Origin: Erythrophleum ivorense
Taxonomy: Eukaryota > Streptophyta > Magnoliopsida > Fabales > Fabaceae
Assembly (NCBI GenBank): GCA_026724425.1
Contig: JAIUCV010000002.1
Span: 8,375,001-8,439,000 of the forward strand
Reading direction: 5' to 3'
DNA length: 64,000 nucleotides
The notes beneath the pieces were generated by a model. The model worked only from the letters and a program-made list of their open reading frames with translations, was not told the origin of the DNA and searched no databases. The position numbers and the translations under genes are program-made. This document shows, one piece after another, positions 15,001 through 24,885 of this stretch (the first letter of the stretch is position 1; each line of letters begins with the position of its first letter).

Positions 15001-15156
15001 AAGACAACAAAGTTTTAGCAGGAAAAAAAAAATTATAACTTGTGCAAATCTATAGGAAAATTTTGCATGTCCAAGTAGCTAGTGACGAGAACGAGGAAAG
15101 TGTTACAGAGATGAGTATGAATGAGGATATTTGTAAACCTAACAGTATCTCACCAT
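1..15156 (-). CDS. CABIN1: CABIN1-like (calcineurin-binding protein cabin-1 homologue), 3' part outside window
   Basis: Fourteen exons were read on the minus strand, all keeping phase: 15154-15156, 14919-14993, 14466-14585, 14336-14376, 13621-13832, 11557-13394, 9883-10089, 9116-9775, 8763-8998, 8430-8640, 8163-8318, 849-1006, 573-765 and <1-349. They encode about 1,486 residues, and the frame is still open at the window edge. The protein starts M|FSIAAINDTDSRSRWEPL. Residues about 80-150 (exon 5) carry TPR-like helices (ENALHCYLQAVEIDSKD). Exon 6 is unusually large (613 codons) and includes a basic/acidic low-complexity stretch. In the known family, CABIN1 is a TPR scaffold of the HIRA histone H3.3 chaperone complex, so the product should be nuclear. 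The start is deduced from an ATG directly followed by a GTGAG donor, joined to the acceptor before TTCTCTATTGC. Intron 11 (1007-8162) holds a gypsy element. I saw no frameshift. Family assignment rests on recognised protein sequence, not a search. Confidence 0.85.
1764..2191 (-). repeat. 3' LTR of the gypsy element
   Basis: This is the 428 bp copy of the terminal repeat. On the plus strand it begins TGGTAGGAGC and ends GGCTTATCA, so it has the TG...CA ends expected of an LTR. The element's last open frame (chromodomain end) runs about 49 bp into it and stops at 2143. It is flanked outside by TAATG at 1759-1763. Confidence 0.95.
2143..6593 (-). pseudogene. Degenerate gag-pol of the gypsy element
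   Basis: The reading frame is broken into pieces. Gag N-terminus (starts MVNTRSSSND) lies at 6405-6593. The gag body is at 5808-6341. A damaged zinc knuckle (CFRCGDKF, later Cys/His lost) is near 5630-5680. Aspartic protease (VDSGSTHNFIS) is in 5272-5598. Reverse transcriptase is split over 4622-4996 (KIDLRSGYHQI, then a stop) and 4193-4558 (MPFGLTNA, FFDDILVYS). RNase H is at 3803-4081. Integrase spans 3056-3769 (His-His-Cys-Cys zinc finger with CLTCQRNK) and continues in 2143-3159. A chromodomain (LLVAWKGRPLEDATWEDYE) closes the polyprotein. At least five frameshifts or stops separate these parts, so no functional polyprotein can be made. RT and chromodomain fix the family as Ty3/gypsy. Confidence 0.92.
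2192..2204 (-). other. Polypurine tract of the gypsy element
   Basis: The reverse complement is AAGGGGGAAGAAG and abuts the 3' LTR. A purine run in this place primes plus-strand DNA synthesis in LTR retrotransposons. Confidence 0.85.
6603..6616 (-). other. Primer-binding site of the gypsy element (tRNA-iMet type)
   Basis: The reverse complement reads TGGTATCAGAGC just inside the 5' LTR. This is the classic site complementary to the 3' end of plant initiator methionine tRNA, used to prime minus-strand DNA synthesis. It is separated from the LTR end by a few bases. Confidence 0.9.
6621..7079 (-). repeat. 5' LTR of the gypsy element, with internal 31 bp duplication
   Basis: This is the 459 bp copy of the LTR. 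It is 31 bp longer than its partner because positions 6830-6860 are repeated at 6861-6891. Its inner terminal dinucleotide is TA rather than TG when read on the plus strand, a single mutation. The outer end at 7079 is followed by target duplication TAATG (7080-7084). Confidence 0.95.
10724..11130. mobile_element. Fold-back (MITE-like) element in CABIN1 intron 6
   Basis: The two ends are imperfect inverted repeats. The left end contains GACTAAATTACACTTGATAC and AAAATTATACTCAGC. The right end, read on the minus strand, contains GGCTAAATGACACTTAATAC and AAAATTATACTCGGC. An inner motif (about TGTGATTTTATTCTTAATA) occurs twice and recurs near 24,450, so this is a dispersed family. No transposase is present. 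I could not define a clean target duplication. The rest of intron 6 (10,090-11,556) shows nothing else recognisable. Confidence 0.55.
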
Positions 15157-17524
15157 ATTCGATTTTCAGAATGAAATCTTCAAGATTGTGTAGCTCCTCA
15201 ATCTCTTTTCTTTCCCTATTTTTTCATTCAATGTAGCTCCTCAATGTTGTGCCTTTACACAAGGATGTAAATTGTAAGGCTTCTACATGCAAACTCAATT
15301 AATTTGGGATTCCAAGCTTCGATTTTGGCTTGAAATTCTTTCCGGGTGGAGAGCGCGCCCTGGGCAGCTGGTATACATTGAAAACGACGCCGTTTCAGCG
15401 TTCTTCTGTTTTATATACAGAATACTCACACACACTTCTCTGTGTAGGATATATGCACAATATGAGACCGCCTTATATTGAATTTACACGTGCATCTATT
15501 TTTTTTTTAAAAGACCAAACACAAAAAAGTTAAAACATTATCCCTCACGCAGTCTCTCTCTCCCTCTCTCTCTCCCTCTTTTTGAATAAAAAAAGGTCAT
15601 GGTACTGTCTTTCTTCCACGGCCAACGGCCCACGGCCCTGTGATGCTGTCTCTGTTCCGCCTCGTCGTCACCGAAGTCTTAAGACTTTTGCTCTCCCAGT
15701 GCGTTTCTGGTCTCACTGGCTCGCGCTGCCATTTTTGCATTTGAAGGTATTTGTAGGAAAATTTATGGATGAATCAAAAGATTCAGGCGCTATCGAAACT
15801 CTTCGTTTGTTTCACTGGAAAAAGAAAAGAAAAAAAAAATATTCAAACCAATGACTATGAGCTTCGAATTGATAGATTTTGGCTTTAATTTCTTATGCAG
15901 TTTTATCTTGTTAAACACAACTTCATTAGATAGCACATAAAATTCCAAGTTGAAGGTAATTATATGGTTTGATTCTTATGGTCAGTTTTGCTGTTAGAAG
16001 TTATTGCAAAATACAATTGAGGGGAAATGATTATCGCATGTGCGGTGTTTGATAAAATGGATCTGAGACGTCTTTTTTCTTCTGGTTCCTTCATTAGCAT
16101 TTCTGACTAACGCCAACGGAGAAAACCAGCAGCAGAAGTTATCAATTCCCATACTGCATTCAAGTGTTCAGATGTGAAAACTAGTCGATATAGCTTAAAA
16201 TTATGTTCAAGCCTAATCTAAATCATGACGATAGGTTATTTATGCCATTTTCGTTGCTGTAATAGCTTTGCTGTCTCACGATTTTTAGCTTCTCCCAATT
16301 GCATATCATGAATGTGTTTACACATTACCTGTCCTGCTATATTGTTTTGATTGCTTCAGCGATCAGCTTCATTTACTATATTTCAATATCTGTTAAGTAG
16401 GGTTTCACTTCTGCAATTATCTTCACCTCTTGGTGCTGCGTAGAAATTTTCTTTTCTTTTCTTTTTCTAATCGCGATTCTGCGTCATTTTCAGCAAAACC
16501 AAGCATACCCTTAACTTGGGTTTATTAAATTCTTTACTCGAACACATCATTTCTCCACTCTCTGCTGTGGCCAGCTGAGGAGTTGAGGCCGCTAAGTGCC
16601 CTAAACTCTTGCCTCTTCCTTCTTATCGGTGCCATTTAATGACCTATATATACTTCTAAAACCAAATCAACCAAGCTACAGGTCATCTCTTCTACCAACT
16701 ATAGCCCATCATGGTACTCGAGGTAACAGTCTCTTACGCTGGTTTTACAATGAGATTTCTAATATAAAAGCTTTTTAGTGTCGTGTCCTAGCAGTCATGA
16801 CAAATCATATGAAGGGTTCAAGAGAAGTAATATATTCTGTGTTGTTGATCCTATCATGTTATTATATGTAAGTGAATGACGTTAGACTATTGAGTTGTTC
16901 ATGATGGACTAATTTAAACTTATAGTAAAAATTCAATAAGAAAGTTATTTAATTAATTATTTGTTGTTAATTAATTTAATTAATTAAAATTAAATTTTAA
17001 ATGTTGAAATTCAAAATTGTTTTTTCAATTAATATTTTGTGTGGGAAAAAAAATTAAAAATTGACAATTAAGATTGAGTTAGTTTTTTGTGCAGGGTGAA
17101 AATAGGGTCTGAAAAACAAAACTCTCTTCAAAGAGTAAAATCATTAAAAATTTCTTCTTCTCTCTTTGGTGTTTCTATTGTGAATTAGATTTGAGTCCGA
17201 ACTGTGATCACGATTCACTGTGTGGGGAAATATTTTGAAGAATCTATTAACTGCAACTAAGTCTTTTTGACTCTTACTCCATGAAATTTCTGCCAAATAG
17301 AAAATTATAAATCTGAAATATTGAGCCCCACGGGAAGGGAGGGATTGGAAAAAATTGATTTGAAGCCACTACCTTATCCCATTTGTGATTGAGCTTTGGG
17401 AACTTCATTGGGCACAACATTCACTTATTTATGTATATTTGTCTGGACTTTTGCTCAACAAATCACTAGTGTCTGTGTTTTTAAATGTCACTCAAATATA
17501 GAGGTCAACTGCTAAATGTCTTAG
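15157..17524. other. Intergenic region upstream of CABIN1-like gene
   Basis: The segment just right of the CABIN1 start holds its probable 5' leader and promoter. A G-box core CACGTG is at 15487-15492 and a CT-rich microsatellite lies at about 15,547-15,580. At about 16,647 a TATATATA-like box is followed by ATG GTA CTC GAG and a GT at 16,711-16,724. This could be a first exon, but no matching downstream exon was recognised. The remainder is AT-rich with no gene seen. Confidence 0.5.
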
Positions 17525-18018
17525 GGATGAGAACAGAATTTTAAGAGTTGAGGAAGAGTTTTGGAGAGAGAGTCTGCCATTTAAAGGTGGCTCTCCTCTT
17601 CAGCTACGAGATCTGAAGTCCCAAATGTGGTATGAAGTGAAGATATCATATCCAGCTTCTGTATGTATATTATGTAATTTTTTAGTTCTTTGCAGCGGAT
17701 CCTTCCTCTGGAAACTGACATACACTAACTAAAACATCAGATACCCGCTTGCTTTTCCATACAACTCGAGAGAGGCAATTCGGATATGGTGCTGAACAAT
17801 AACAGAAGATTACTCGACTCTGAAAAGCTAATTTTCAAGACCGAGAGCAGCCTGGTTGATTATGCCACTTGAGAATGCTTGCATGACTCATATTATGTTT
17901 TGTTCTGAAAGCATTGACTATGTTCAGGATAAAACACATGTATTGGTGACTCTGGAGCCAGAGGGGTTTGTTGCAATACCACATGTACCTGATAGGCCGT
18001 TCATTATCCTCGATACAG
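17525..18018 (+). pseudogene. Decayed multi-exon plant gene (unnamed family)
   Basis: Three coding-like blocks lie in order on the plus strand. Block 1 (17525-17660) has an AG acceptor and a GTATGT donor and reads FWRESLPFKGGSPLQLRDLK, then WYEVKISYPAS. Block 2 (17786-17872) reads RRLLDSEKLIFKTESSLVDY and hits a stop. Block 3 (about 17,911-18,018) reads DKTHVLVTLEPEGFVAIPHV, then DRPFIILDT, and ends at a GT. The blocks look like a conserved plant-specific protein family (possibly the Expp1-like secreted family), but I cannot name it with certainty. Stops and frame changes between blocks, and the missing N- and C-terminal exons, show that it is a relic. Intron-like borders argue against a processed copy. 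Confidence 0.5.
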
Positions 18019-18477
18019 GTAATTTGACATAGAATGACACTAAAAGCTAATTTGGTACATAGAAAATTAAAAATAAAAAATAAATTTAAGAATGAAAAGT
18101 AATTTTTTTAACATTTATTTTAAAAAATTTATAAAATGAGATGTATACTATAATAAATATTATATAAAATTTTCTCTTTCCTCTCTTTCCTTTCCGCCTA
18201 CCAAACACCTGCTTAGTTCTTGTTTTAGGCCCTTTCGAACTTATTTGAAGTGCTATTAGTTTTTAGTTTTATTTTTAATGCAAATTTTGGTCATTGTTCA
18301 ATGACTTAAATACTATTTTTTTTAGAGTGCGTGGATATCTTTTTGGGTCCTAAACACATTTCGTTTTACCATCAGAAATTGCTTACTGTTGCTTTTTTCA
18401 TTTTTCTTTTTCTGTTGACATGATATGACAATATGTGATGGGCTATTAGTGGGCATACCCCACCGGGCTTGGTATAT

Positions 18478-18908
18478 AAGGTGTTGTTTGATAAGCAAAA
18501 AATATTTTTTATGGAATAAGAATTAAAAATAAATTAAGAATAAAAAAAATTTTTGTATCTTATAGTATAACATAAAAAGGAATGAGAATATTTTTATTTT
18601 TTTATTTTTGGTATAATAAAAATAAGATAGAAATGAAATAGAAGAGAGATTAAAATATTCTTAAATATTTTTTATTAGTAATAATTATAAAATATAATAA
18701 AATAATTATTTTTAATTATCAATAATAATAAAAATAAGAAAATAATTATTTTTTTTATTTTTGATAATAATAAATAATAATGATATTTTAATTTTAAAAA
18801 ATTAATTTTAATTACATCTACTAATAAAAATAAAAATATTCATTTTTAATTTTTTAAAATAAGAAAAATGATTTTTTTGTCACTAAAAATAAGACAACAC
18901 CTAAAAAA
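18478..18908. mobile_element. AT-rich fold-back element with inverted GGTGTTGT ends
   Basis: The left end reads AAGGTGTTGTTTGATAAGC. The right end read on the minus strand reads TAGGTGTTGTCTTATTTTTAG. The roughly 400 bp between is almost pure A/T and can pair over much of its length. This is the structure of a plant miniature inverted-repeat element. No protein is encoded and no target duplication was resolved. Confidence 0.5.
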
Positions 18909-19905
18909 ACTCCTTTTTAATTTTTTAAATCGAAAAAACATATACAAACCCAATTGTTCATTTTAAAACAATAACCTGAAGAATTACAATTTATAAACAA
19001 AATACTACATTATATTAATCACCAGCAACTCCTACTACCTTATATTAACCATCAGAAACTCAAGCATGCAGGAGTATGGTTTAAAAATTTGTGCTCAAGT
19101 TAAACTACTTTCCATTGAGGTTGTGAAGATTTGTAGATTCCGTGTTTAAAGGTTTTAATTTACTCGAAGAAGATATCACCCAGCATACCAAATACGTTTT
19201 CTTAGCTCTCCCATTTTCTTTCCTATTTCTTATTCTGTGAATCCCTCTTCTCTCTATCAAACATGACCTTAATAGTATTGGCGATACTGTGTCTGGGAAC
19301 TGCATTTATCCTTCCTTTTTTCCCTTCCATCATATTTGCTGTCAAAGAGTCGAAACTCAGGGTCAGTTGATCATGTTTCAAAAGCTTTTGACAAGCCATC
19401 GAAGAAGAAAGTGACTGTTGGATTCTTCACCTCCAATGCAATGAGGCCAAGTTTAGAATTTTCAATTTTATTTCTTCTTTTTCAAATCAATTTAAAAAAC
19501 AATTAAACATAAAATGTGTAAAATCTAGTAAATCTTATTTAAACGTACAGAATTTATTTAAATTAAAAATCTCACACATTATGTATTTATTTTTTTCAAA
19601 AATAAAAAAAATGGAAGTATAAAAGAAAAAGAAATGATCCAAAATCGTAAGGCCCTGCCTCAAGACAGTAAAAATATGTTCTTTGGATGTCACCCGGTAG
19701 TTACTGATGCAAGTGTTCTGAGTCCTGATCCATCATTTTACCTATGATTGGATATAATTAAACAAATTTGTTGTCTCACTTTCCTTTGTGGTTACGTTTA
19801 CACAAGCTGTTATTTTAGAGATCTTTGCCTTACATCAGGCATCATCTCGGCCCACCCAACCCCCACAATAAACAGGATCGAACACCCTCCCCCTCTTCCA
19901 CAAGG
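18909..19905. other. Gene-free intergenic DNA
   Basis: AT-rich sequence with no supported gene, RNA or element. Short open frames here have no recognisable protein content. Confidence 0.5.
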
Positions 19906-20363
19906 CTCCGTATGTTTCAACGAAAAGAGGGGGAGAGAGTTGAGTGAATTCTATTTAGTTAGAAGGAAGAGGAAAGGAAAAGAAGAGACTATTATTGTTT
20001 GGTTTAGAAGGAGAAGTAATTATATTTAGATAAATTTATCTTTTATATTATTTTAATTTTTTTTTATAAAAAAATTATTTATATCAATATTTTAAAAAAA
20101 TTATAAATTTCAATCTTTTTTATTTTTAATTTCTAATAAAAAAATTATCTTAAGTTTTATTAAATATTAATATATTAAAATATTAAAAAATTAAGAGATA
20201 ATAAAATAAATTATAACTTAAAAAATACTCCTCTATTTCTCTCCCCTCCAAAAATTCTCAATTTAAAAGAGAGGTTCTTGCTTTCCTTCCCCTTCCTTCC
20301 AATTTTATTCAACCAAACATCTTGATTTCCTCCCCTCCCCTCTAAAAACCCCAACCAAACGGA
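19906..20363. mobile_element. Fold-back element with purine-rich left arm and pyrimidine-rich right arm
   Basis: The left arm (about 19,906-20,010) is rich in A and G with a TTTGGTTTAGAAGGA motif. The right arm (about 20,240-20,363) is its approximate reverse complement, rich in C and T and ending ACCAAACGGATC. The centre is AT-rich. This suggests a miniature inverted-repeat element, and the ends are approximate. Confidence 0.45.
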
Positions 20364-20574
20364 TCTCAAGAAAAACATGGGAAAGCAACGAAGACAAGGT
20401 TTACAAAATGATATTTATCAACAGGATTACACGGAAAAGGTGATAGATTTAGCTCCAATAACGAACAAGATACAAAAATCAGAACAACAAAGAACACTGG
20501 AAACAAGATAGAACGCTACAATTGAACCTGCAAGTTGAGCTGGTACCACCTTCAACAACGTTCATATTCCATGA

Positions 20575-21018
20575 TTAGGACCCTTGGGTGGCGTCTTGAG
20601 CCATACCCTGCACATACTGCCCATAATCCTTGGCCCTTTCCTTCATGTCCCTAGCCTTATCAGCAATCAATGCTCCAGCATAATCAAGCCGATCAGATCC
20701 CGGCGGGTGCTTCCCGGCCACGTAATTATATATCCACGACAATACAGATATAGCTGCCACACCGCACCCACCGGCAAACAGAAAACCAGCAGCAAGCAGG
20801 AATAAAACTATAACAGCTGGGGCTAGGATTGGACTGAACAGAACTAGAAGTGGGGTTGTCAGGATCAAAGCTATCACAGTCCCGGTCAAGGTTAATCCGG
20901 ATAAGAGCAAGAGTGCGAGGCCAATGGTTGCAGCGGTGAAGAGCTTCACGGTTTGGCGTGAAGGTGGGGTGATGGTGTCATAGGATTCATAGGACACAGA
21001 TCTTGTTTGATCAGACAT
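20575..21018 (-). CDS. Oleosin (short, low-molecular-weight type), 147 aa
   Basis: A single-exon gene encodes a structural protein of the seed or pollen oil-body surface. The N-terminal arm (residues 1-25, MSDQTRSVSYESYD) is hydrophilic. Residues about 26-100 form the long uncharged hairpin. The proline knot P-X5-SP-X3-P is intact (P56, S62, P63, P67; PLLVLFSPILAP). The C-terminal amphipathic helix (residues 110-140, KARDMKERAKDYGQYVQGMA) is short, as in low-molecular-weight oleosins that lack the 18-residue insertion. The open frame extends upstream to 21342, but the start at 21018 matches the family N-terminus; the extra residues read as untranslated leader. An RTE-like LINE was inserted about 360 bp upstream. 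Confidence 0.93.
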   Translation of the reverse strand: MSDQTRSVSYESYDTITPPSRQTVKLFTAATIGLALLLLSGLTLTGTVIALILTTPLLVLFSPILAPAVIVLFLLAAGFLFAGGCGVAAISVLSWIYNYVAGKHPPGSDRLDYAGALIADKARDMKERAKDYGQYVQGMAQDATQGS

Positions 21019-21346
21019 GGTGAAGAGCTGAGGTGAGGGATCACAAGAAAGGGAATAGCTAAAGCCAAATTGAGGGAAGAGGGGGTTGTTGAGCAGAGTG
21101 GGAGTGATGTAAAGCTGGAGGAAATGCCTATTACGCGGCCGAAGTTGAAGGCGTATCGTGACAGCTTTTGCATGGAATTGAATTGCCCAACTTGCACCAC
21201 TTGTCCCCCATAACTGACAGATGTTCACTGTCCCGTAATGCCTGAATTTTACGTGTGCGCGTCTTAGTTCACCTTTCGGTAAGCCTGGATAATTTCTTCG
21301 AAAGTTGACAAATGCGAGTATAAATTTAAAAGAAAAAAACAAATTG

Positions 21347-21354
21347 CACGTGTC
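21347..21354 (-). promoter_or_regulatory. ABRE/G-box (CACGTGTC) upstream of oleosin
   Basis: CACGTGTC lies about 330 bp upstream of the oleosin ATG and ends one base before the LINE target duplication (21355). ABA-responsive G-boxes of this type are known drivers of seed oleosin promoters. An RY core (CATGCA on the minus strand) is at 21169-21174, so both classic seed-promoter motifs are present. Function is inferred. Confidence 0.5.
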
Positions 21355-21373
21355 ACTAACCTCTTAAAAAGTT

Positions 21374-23512
21374 ATGGATGTAAGAGTTAAGAGGAGAGTA
21401 AAAAACAAAGGCGAAGAAAGGGTGTTAAGAACTAAGTGGTGGCAACTAAATGGGGATAAAGAAAGGAATTTGCAGAGACGGATTGTGGAGGAAGGATCTT
21501 GGGAAATACAAGGAAGTGCTAATGATATGTGGAATGGAATGGCTAAAGAAATTAGGAAGATAGCAAGGGAAATATTAGGTGAATCAAAGGGTTTTGGACC
21601 TAGGGATAAAGAATCTTGGTGGTGGGATGCGAGTGTACAAAATAAGATTAAAGTTAAAAGAGAGTGTTACAAAGTGTGGTCATTATGTAAGAGTAATGAA
21701 AATTGGGAAAAATATAAAGTAGCAAAAAAAGACACTAAGAAGGCAGTAAGTGAAGCGAAAGCAAGGGCATTTGATGGATTATACCAATCTTTAGGTACTA
21801 AAGTTGGAGAAAGAAGTATTTATAAGCTAGCTAAAAGTAGGGAAAGAAAAACAAGAGATGTGGACCAAGTGAAATGCATCAAGGATGAAGAAGGGAAAGT
21901 GTTAGTAACGGAACAAGATATCAGAGAACGGTGGAAGGATTATTTTCATAAGCTTTTTAATGAAGGGCATGAGATTTTATTGCAATCGGATAGACTAGAC
22001 ATTAGAGAAGAGGATCAAAATTATACTTTTTATCGTAGGATTCGTGAGGTAGAGGTAAAAGAAGCATTACAACGAATGGAGAATGGCAGAGCAGTTGGAC
22101 CGGATAATATACCCATTGAGGTTTGGAAGGTTTTAGGAGGGAAAGGCATAAGTTGGCTCACAAAGTTATTTAATGAAATTATGAGATCTAAAAGAATGCC
22201 AGACGAGTGGAGGAAAAGTACTTTAATCCCTATTTATAAGAGTAAAGGGGACATTCAAAATTGTGCAAATTATAGAGGAATTAAACTCATGAGCCACACT
22301 ATGAAATTATGGGAAAGAGTAATTGAGAGAAGGTTAAGGAAAGAGACTCAAGTGATGGAGAATCAATTTGGTTTTATGCCAGGCAGGTCAACTATGGAAG
22401 CAATATACTTGTTACGAAGATTAATGGAGAGATATCGAGAGAATCAAAGAGATTTACACATGGTATTTATCGATTTAGAAAAAGCATATGATAGAGTGCC
22501 AAGAGAGGTTCTATGGAAGGCTTTGGAGAAAAAAGGAGTTCGTATAGCTTATATTCGAGCAATCCAAGACATGTATGATAAGGTTACAACTAGCGTAGTA
22601 ACAAAAGGTGGACTTACGGAAGATTTTCCGATAACTGTTGGTTTACATCAAGGGTCAACTCTGAGCCCTTATCTTTTTACTTTAGTCTTGGATGTGCTTA
22701 CTGAACATATCCAAGAGCCGGTGCCACAGTGCATGCTTTTTGCAGATGATATTGTCCTAGTTGGAGAATCGAGAGAGGAAATGAATGAGAAGTTAGAGAG
22801 GTGGAGACTAGCTTTGGAAGCTTATGGATTTCGTTTAAGTAGGAGTAAAACGGAGTATATGGAGTGTAAGTTTAGTAAGAGGCACACCATTTCTAGCGTA
22901 GAAGTAAAAATTGGAGAACATATCCTACCACAAGTCACACGATTTAAGTATCTTGGATCTATCATACAACATAACGGAGAAATAGAAGAAGATGTAAAGC
23001 ATAGGATTCAAGCGGGGTGGATGAAATGGAGGAGTGCATCGGGTGTTATTTGTGATAGAAGAGTACCACTCAAACTTAAGGGTAAATTCTACCGCACAGT
23101 TATAAGACCTGCAATGTTGTATGGAACTGAGTGTTGGGCAATAAAAAGTCAACAAGAAAATAAGTTAAATGTTGCAGAGATGAGAATGTTGCGTTGGATG
23201 AGTGGACACACTAGAAGAGATAGAATTAGAAATGAATGCATTAGAGAGAAGGTGGAAGTCGCTCCTATTGTGGAAAAGATGGTAGAATCGAGACTTAGAT
23301 GGTTTGGTCATGTGGGGAGGAGACCTATAGAAGCCCCAGTTAGGAGAGTAGATGAGATGGAGAATAGTCCAATAACTAGAGGTAGAGGAAGACCAAGAAA
23401 AACTATAGGAGAAATTATTAAGAGAGATTTAGATTTAAATGGTCTATCTAAAAATATGATTTATGATAGATGTTTATGGTGTCGATTGATCCATGTAGCC
23501 GACCCCACTTAG
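21374..23512 (+). CDS. LINE reverse transcriptase ORF, 712 aa, N-terminally truncated
   Basis: The open frame has no stop for 712 codons. The nominal ATG at 21374 is formed across the insertion junction (AT from the target duplication, G from the LINE), so it is not the element's real start. RT motifs are in order: IPIYKSKGDIQNCANYRGIK (about residues 286-305), FGFMPGRSTMEAI, MVFIDLEKAYDRVPRE, GLHQGSTLSPYLFTLVLDVL and the catalytic MLFADDIVLVGE. The C-terminal region contains RLRWFGHVGRRP, and the protein ends HVADPT. The apurinic endonuclease domain that normally precedes RT is absent. The product could still carry RT activity if expressed, but it should not mobilise itself. Confidence 0.92.
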   Translation: MDVRVKRRVKNKGEERVLRTKWWQLNGDKERNLQRRIVEEGSWEIQGSANDMWNGMAKEIRKIAREILGESKGFGPRDKESWWWDASVQNKIKVKRECYKVWSLCKSNENWEKYKVAKKDTKKAVSEAKARAFDGLYQSLGTKVGERSIYKLAKSRERKTRDVDQVKCIKDEEGKVLVTEQDIRERWKDYFHKLFNEGHEILLQSDRLDIREEDQNYTFYRRIREVEVKEALQRMENGRAVGPDNIPIEVWKVLGGKGISWLTKLFNEIMRSKRMPDEWRKSTLIPIYKSKGDIQNCANYRGIKLMSHTMKLWERVIERRLRKETQVMENQFGFMPGRSTMEAIYLLRRLMERYRENQRDLHMVFIDLEKAYDRVPREVLWKALEKKGVRIAYIRAIQDMYDKVTTSVVTKGGLTEDFPITVGLHQGSTLSPYLFTLVLDVLTEHIQEPVPQCMLFADDIVLVGESREEMNEKLERWRLALEAYGFRLSRSKTEYMECKFSKRHTISSVEVKIGEHILPQVTRFKYLGSIIQHNGEIEEDVKHRIQAGWMKWRSASGVICDRRVPLKLKGKFYRTVIRPAMLYGTECWAIKSQQENKLNVAEMRMLRWMSGHTRRDRIRNECIREKVEVAPIVEKMVESRLRWFGHVGRRPIEAPVRRVDEMENSPITRGRGRPRKTIGEIIKRDLDLNGLSKNMIYDRCLWCRLIHVADPT

Positions 23513-23545
23513 TGGGAAAAGGCTTTGTTGTTGTTGTTGTTGTTT
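21376..23545 (+). mobile_element. RTE-like LINE, 5' truncated, with 21 bp target duplications
   Basis: A non-LTR retrotransposon is flanked by an exact 21 bp direct repeat (21355-21375 and 23546-23566, beginning ACTAACCTC and ending AAAAGTTAT). The 3' end is a short (TTG)n repeat instead of poly(A), as in RTE-type LINEs. A hairpin-like stretch, CCCCACTTAGTGGG, lies just before it. The endonuclease domain is missing, so the copy is 5' truncated. The perfect duplication and uninterrupted frame show a recent insertion. It separates the oleosin ABRE region from the DNA further upstream. Confidence 0.93.
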
Positions 23546-23566
23546 ACTAACCTCTTAAAAAGTTAT

Positions 23567-24290
23567 AATGCAGTATCTTACTCTAAAAAAAACTTGTCAC
23601 GATAATAGGCACTTCGAGAATCGAGACTAGGCTAATAATTGGCCCCTGGACCACCCCTGTGCTTTGGATACGATGAACCATATACTAGACATTTGCGGCA
23701 ACGCAGTGTGATGACATGAATGGAATGCTTTAAATTACAGTTGTAGTCACAAATGCAATTGTGTTGGGAATAAGGAGATTGAAAATGCTGAGATTTAGAT
23801 TGTGACTATTATTGGTGGTATATTTTTCACAAATTTACATAATACCATTGCAATGTATAATTTGAAGCACCGTGTGAGCTTCTTTGGATATATTTTTATT
23901 CTATAAAGTTACTATTATAAAATAATTCAGTTGATACAAGAAAACTAGTAAGCCAACTAATAATAGAATTTGGATGATGAAAAAATGGCACAAGTTTTTC
24001 TCTTGTCCTCTCTTTCTTTACAGTTGATGTAGTTGGTATAACTTATTTTTTTTATTGTTTTGTTTTTACTTTTTTAAAAGCAAAAGAAAGTGGGAAGAAG
24101 CTCTTGTGCGTGAAACTGGACAAATGGGATAGAGTTAGAATTGGAGAAAAGCTGCACCCATAAAAAATAGGAGTTGAAATTTGGTTTGTCATGCTATTGC
24201 TCAAATTATGACTGCTTTTTAGGAATAAAATTAAAAGAATAATATCCTCATTAATAAAAAAAATTATATCTTGATTATGTTGGGCAATGT
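23567..24290. other. Gene-free intergenic DNA
   Basis: Right flank of the LINE. No gene, RNA or defined repeat was seen; it becomes increasingly AT-rich toward the right. Confidence 0.5.
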
Positions 24291-24885
24291 TAGAATAAAT
24301 TATATTAATCTTCCCTTAATACTTTATCAAATTATATTTGATACCTCTTGTATTTCAAAAACATCATCTATTATCCTAATATTTGATTTACATTACAGAA
24401 ACTTCTTTTTTACTTTAACTTTTATTAGTGCAATTAACTTTATATTATAAGATCATGATTTTATTCTTAATATGATAATAAAGACAACTAAATCGATATT
24501 AAACTCTATCGTGAAATTGTATTTTTAATTTTAGTATAATAGTAAAAATAGTTAAACAATTTTATTTTATTTTAATTATTATTTTAGTTCCTTAACTTAT
24601 TTATTTATTTTAATTTTTAGTCTTTTACTTTTTTTTGTTTCAATCAGATTTTTTAACTTTTAATTTGCATTATATTCACATCTTAACTTTTTTCTAGTAT
24701 TTTAAATTAATTCTTTAACATTATTTTAGTGTTCATAACTTGTTTTTTATGGATATAACAAAAAAGGATGAAAATTATACAAATTGAAAGTAAGAGATAA
24801 AATTGAAACAAAAAAAATTAAAAAACTAAATCGAAATAAATAAATAAATAAGTTAATGGATTAAAATAATAATTAAATTTTGTAT
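24290..24885. repeat. Relic of the 10.7 kb fold-back family, followed by a second AT-rich fold-back (24,560-24,885)
   Basis: 24,290-24,545 shares motifs with the CABIN1 intron 6 element (GATTTTATTCTTAATATGA and AAATTATATTTGATACC) and is probably a decayed copy. 24,560-24,885 is a separate inverted repeat: the left arm AATTATTATTTTAG...TTTGTTTCAAT is mirrored by ATTGAAACAAAAAAAATTAA...AAAATAATAATT. Neither encodes protein. Confidence 0.45.

Noticed and set aside
16711..16724. Possible first exon (ATG GTA CTC GAG then GT) with a TATA-like box
   Set aside because: No compatible downstream exon could be found, so not called as a gene.
22925..23155. Minus-strand frame opposite the LINE ORF
   Set aside because: Shadow of the reverse transcriptase reading frame.
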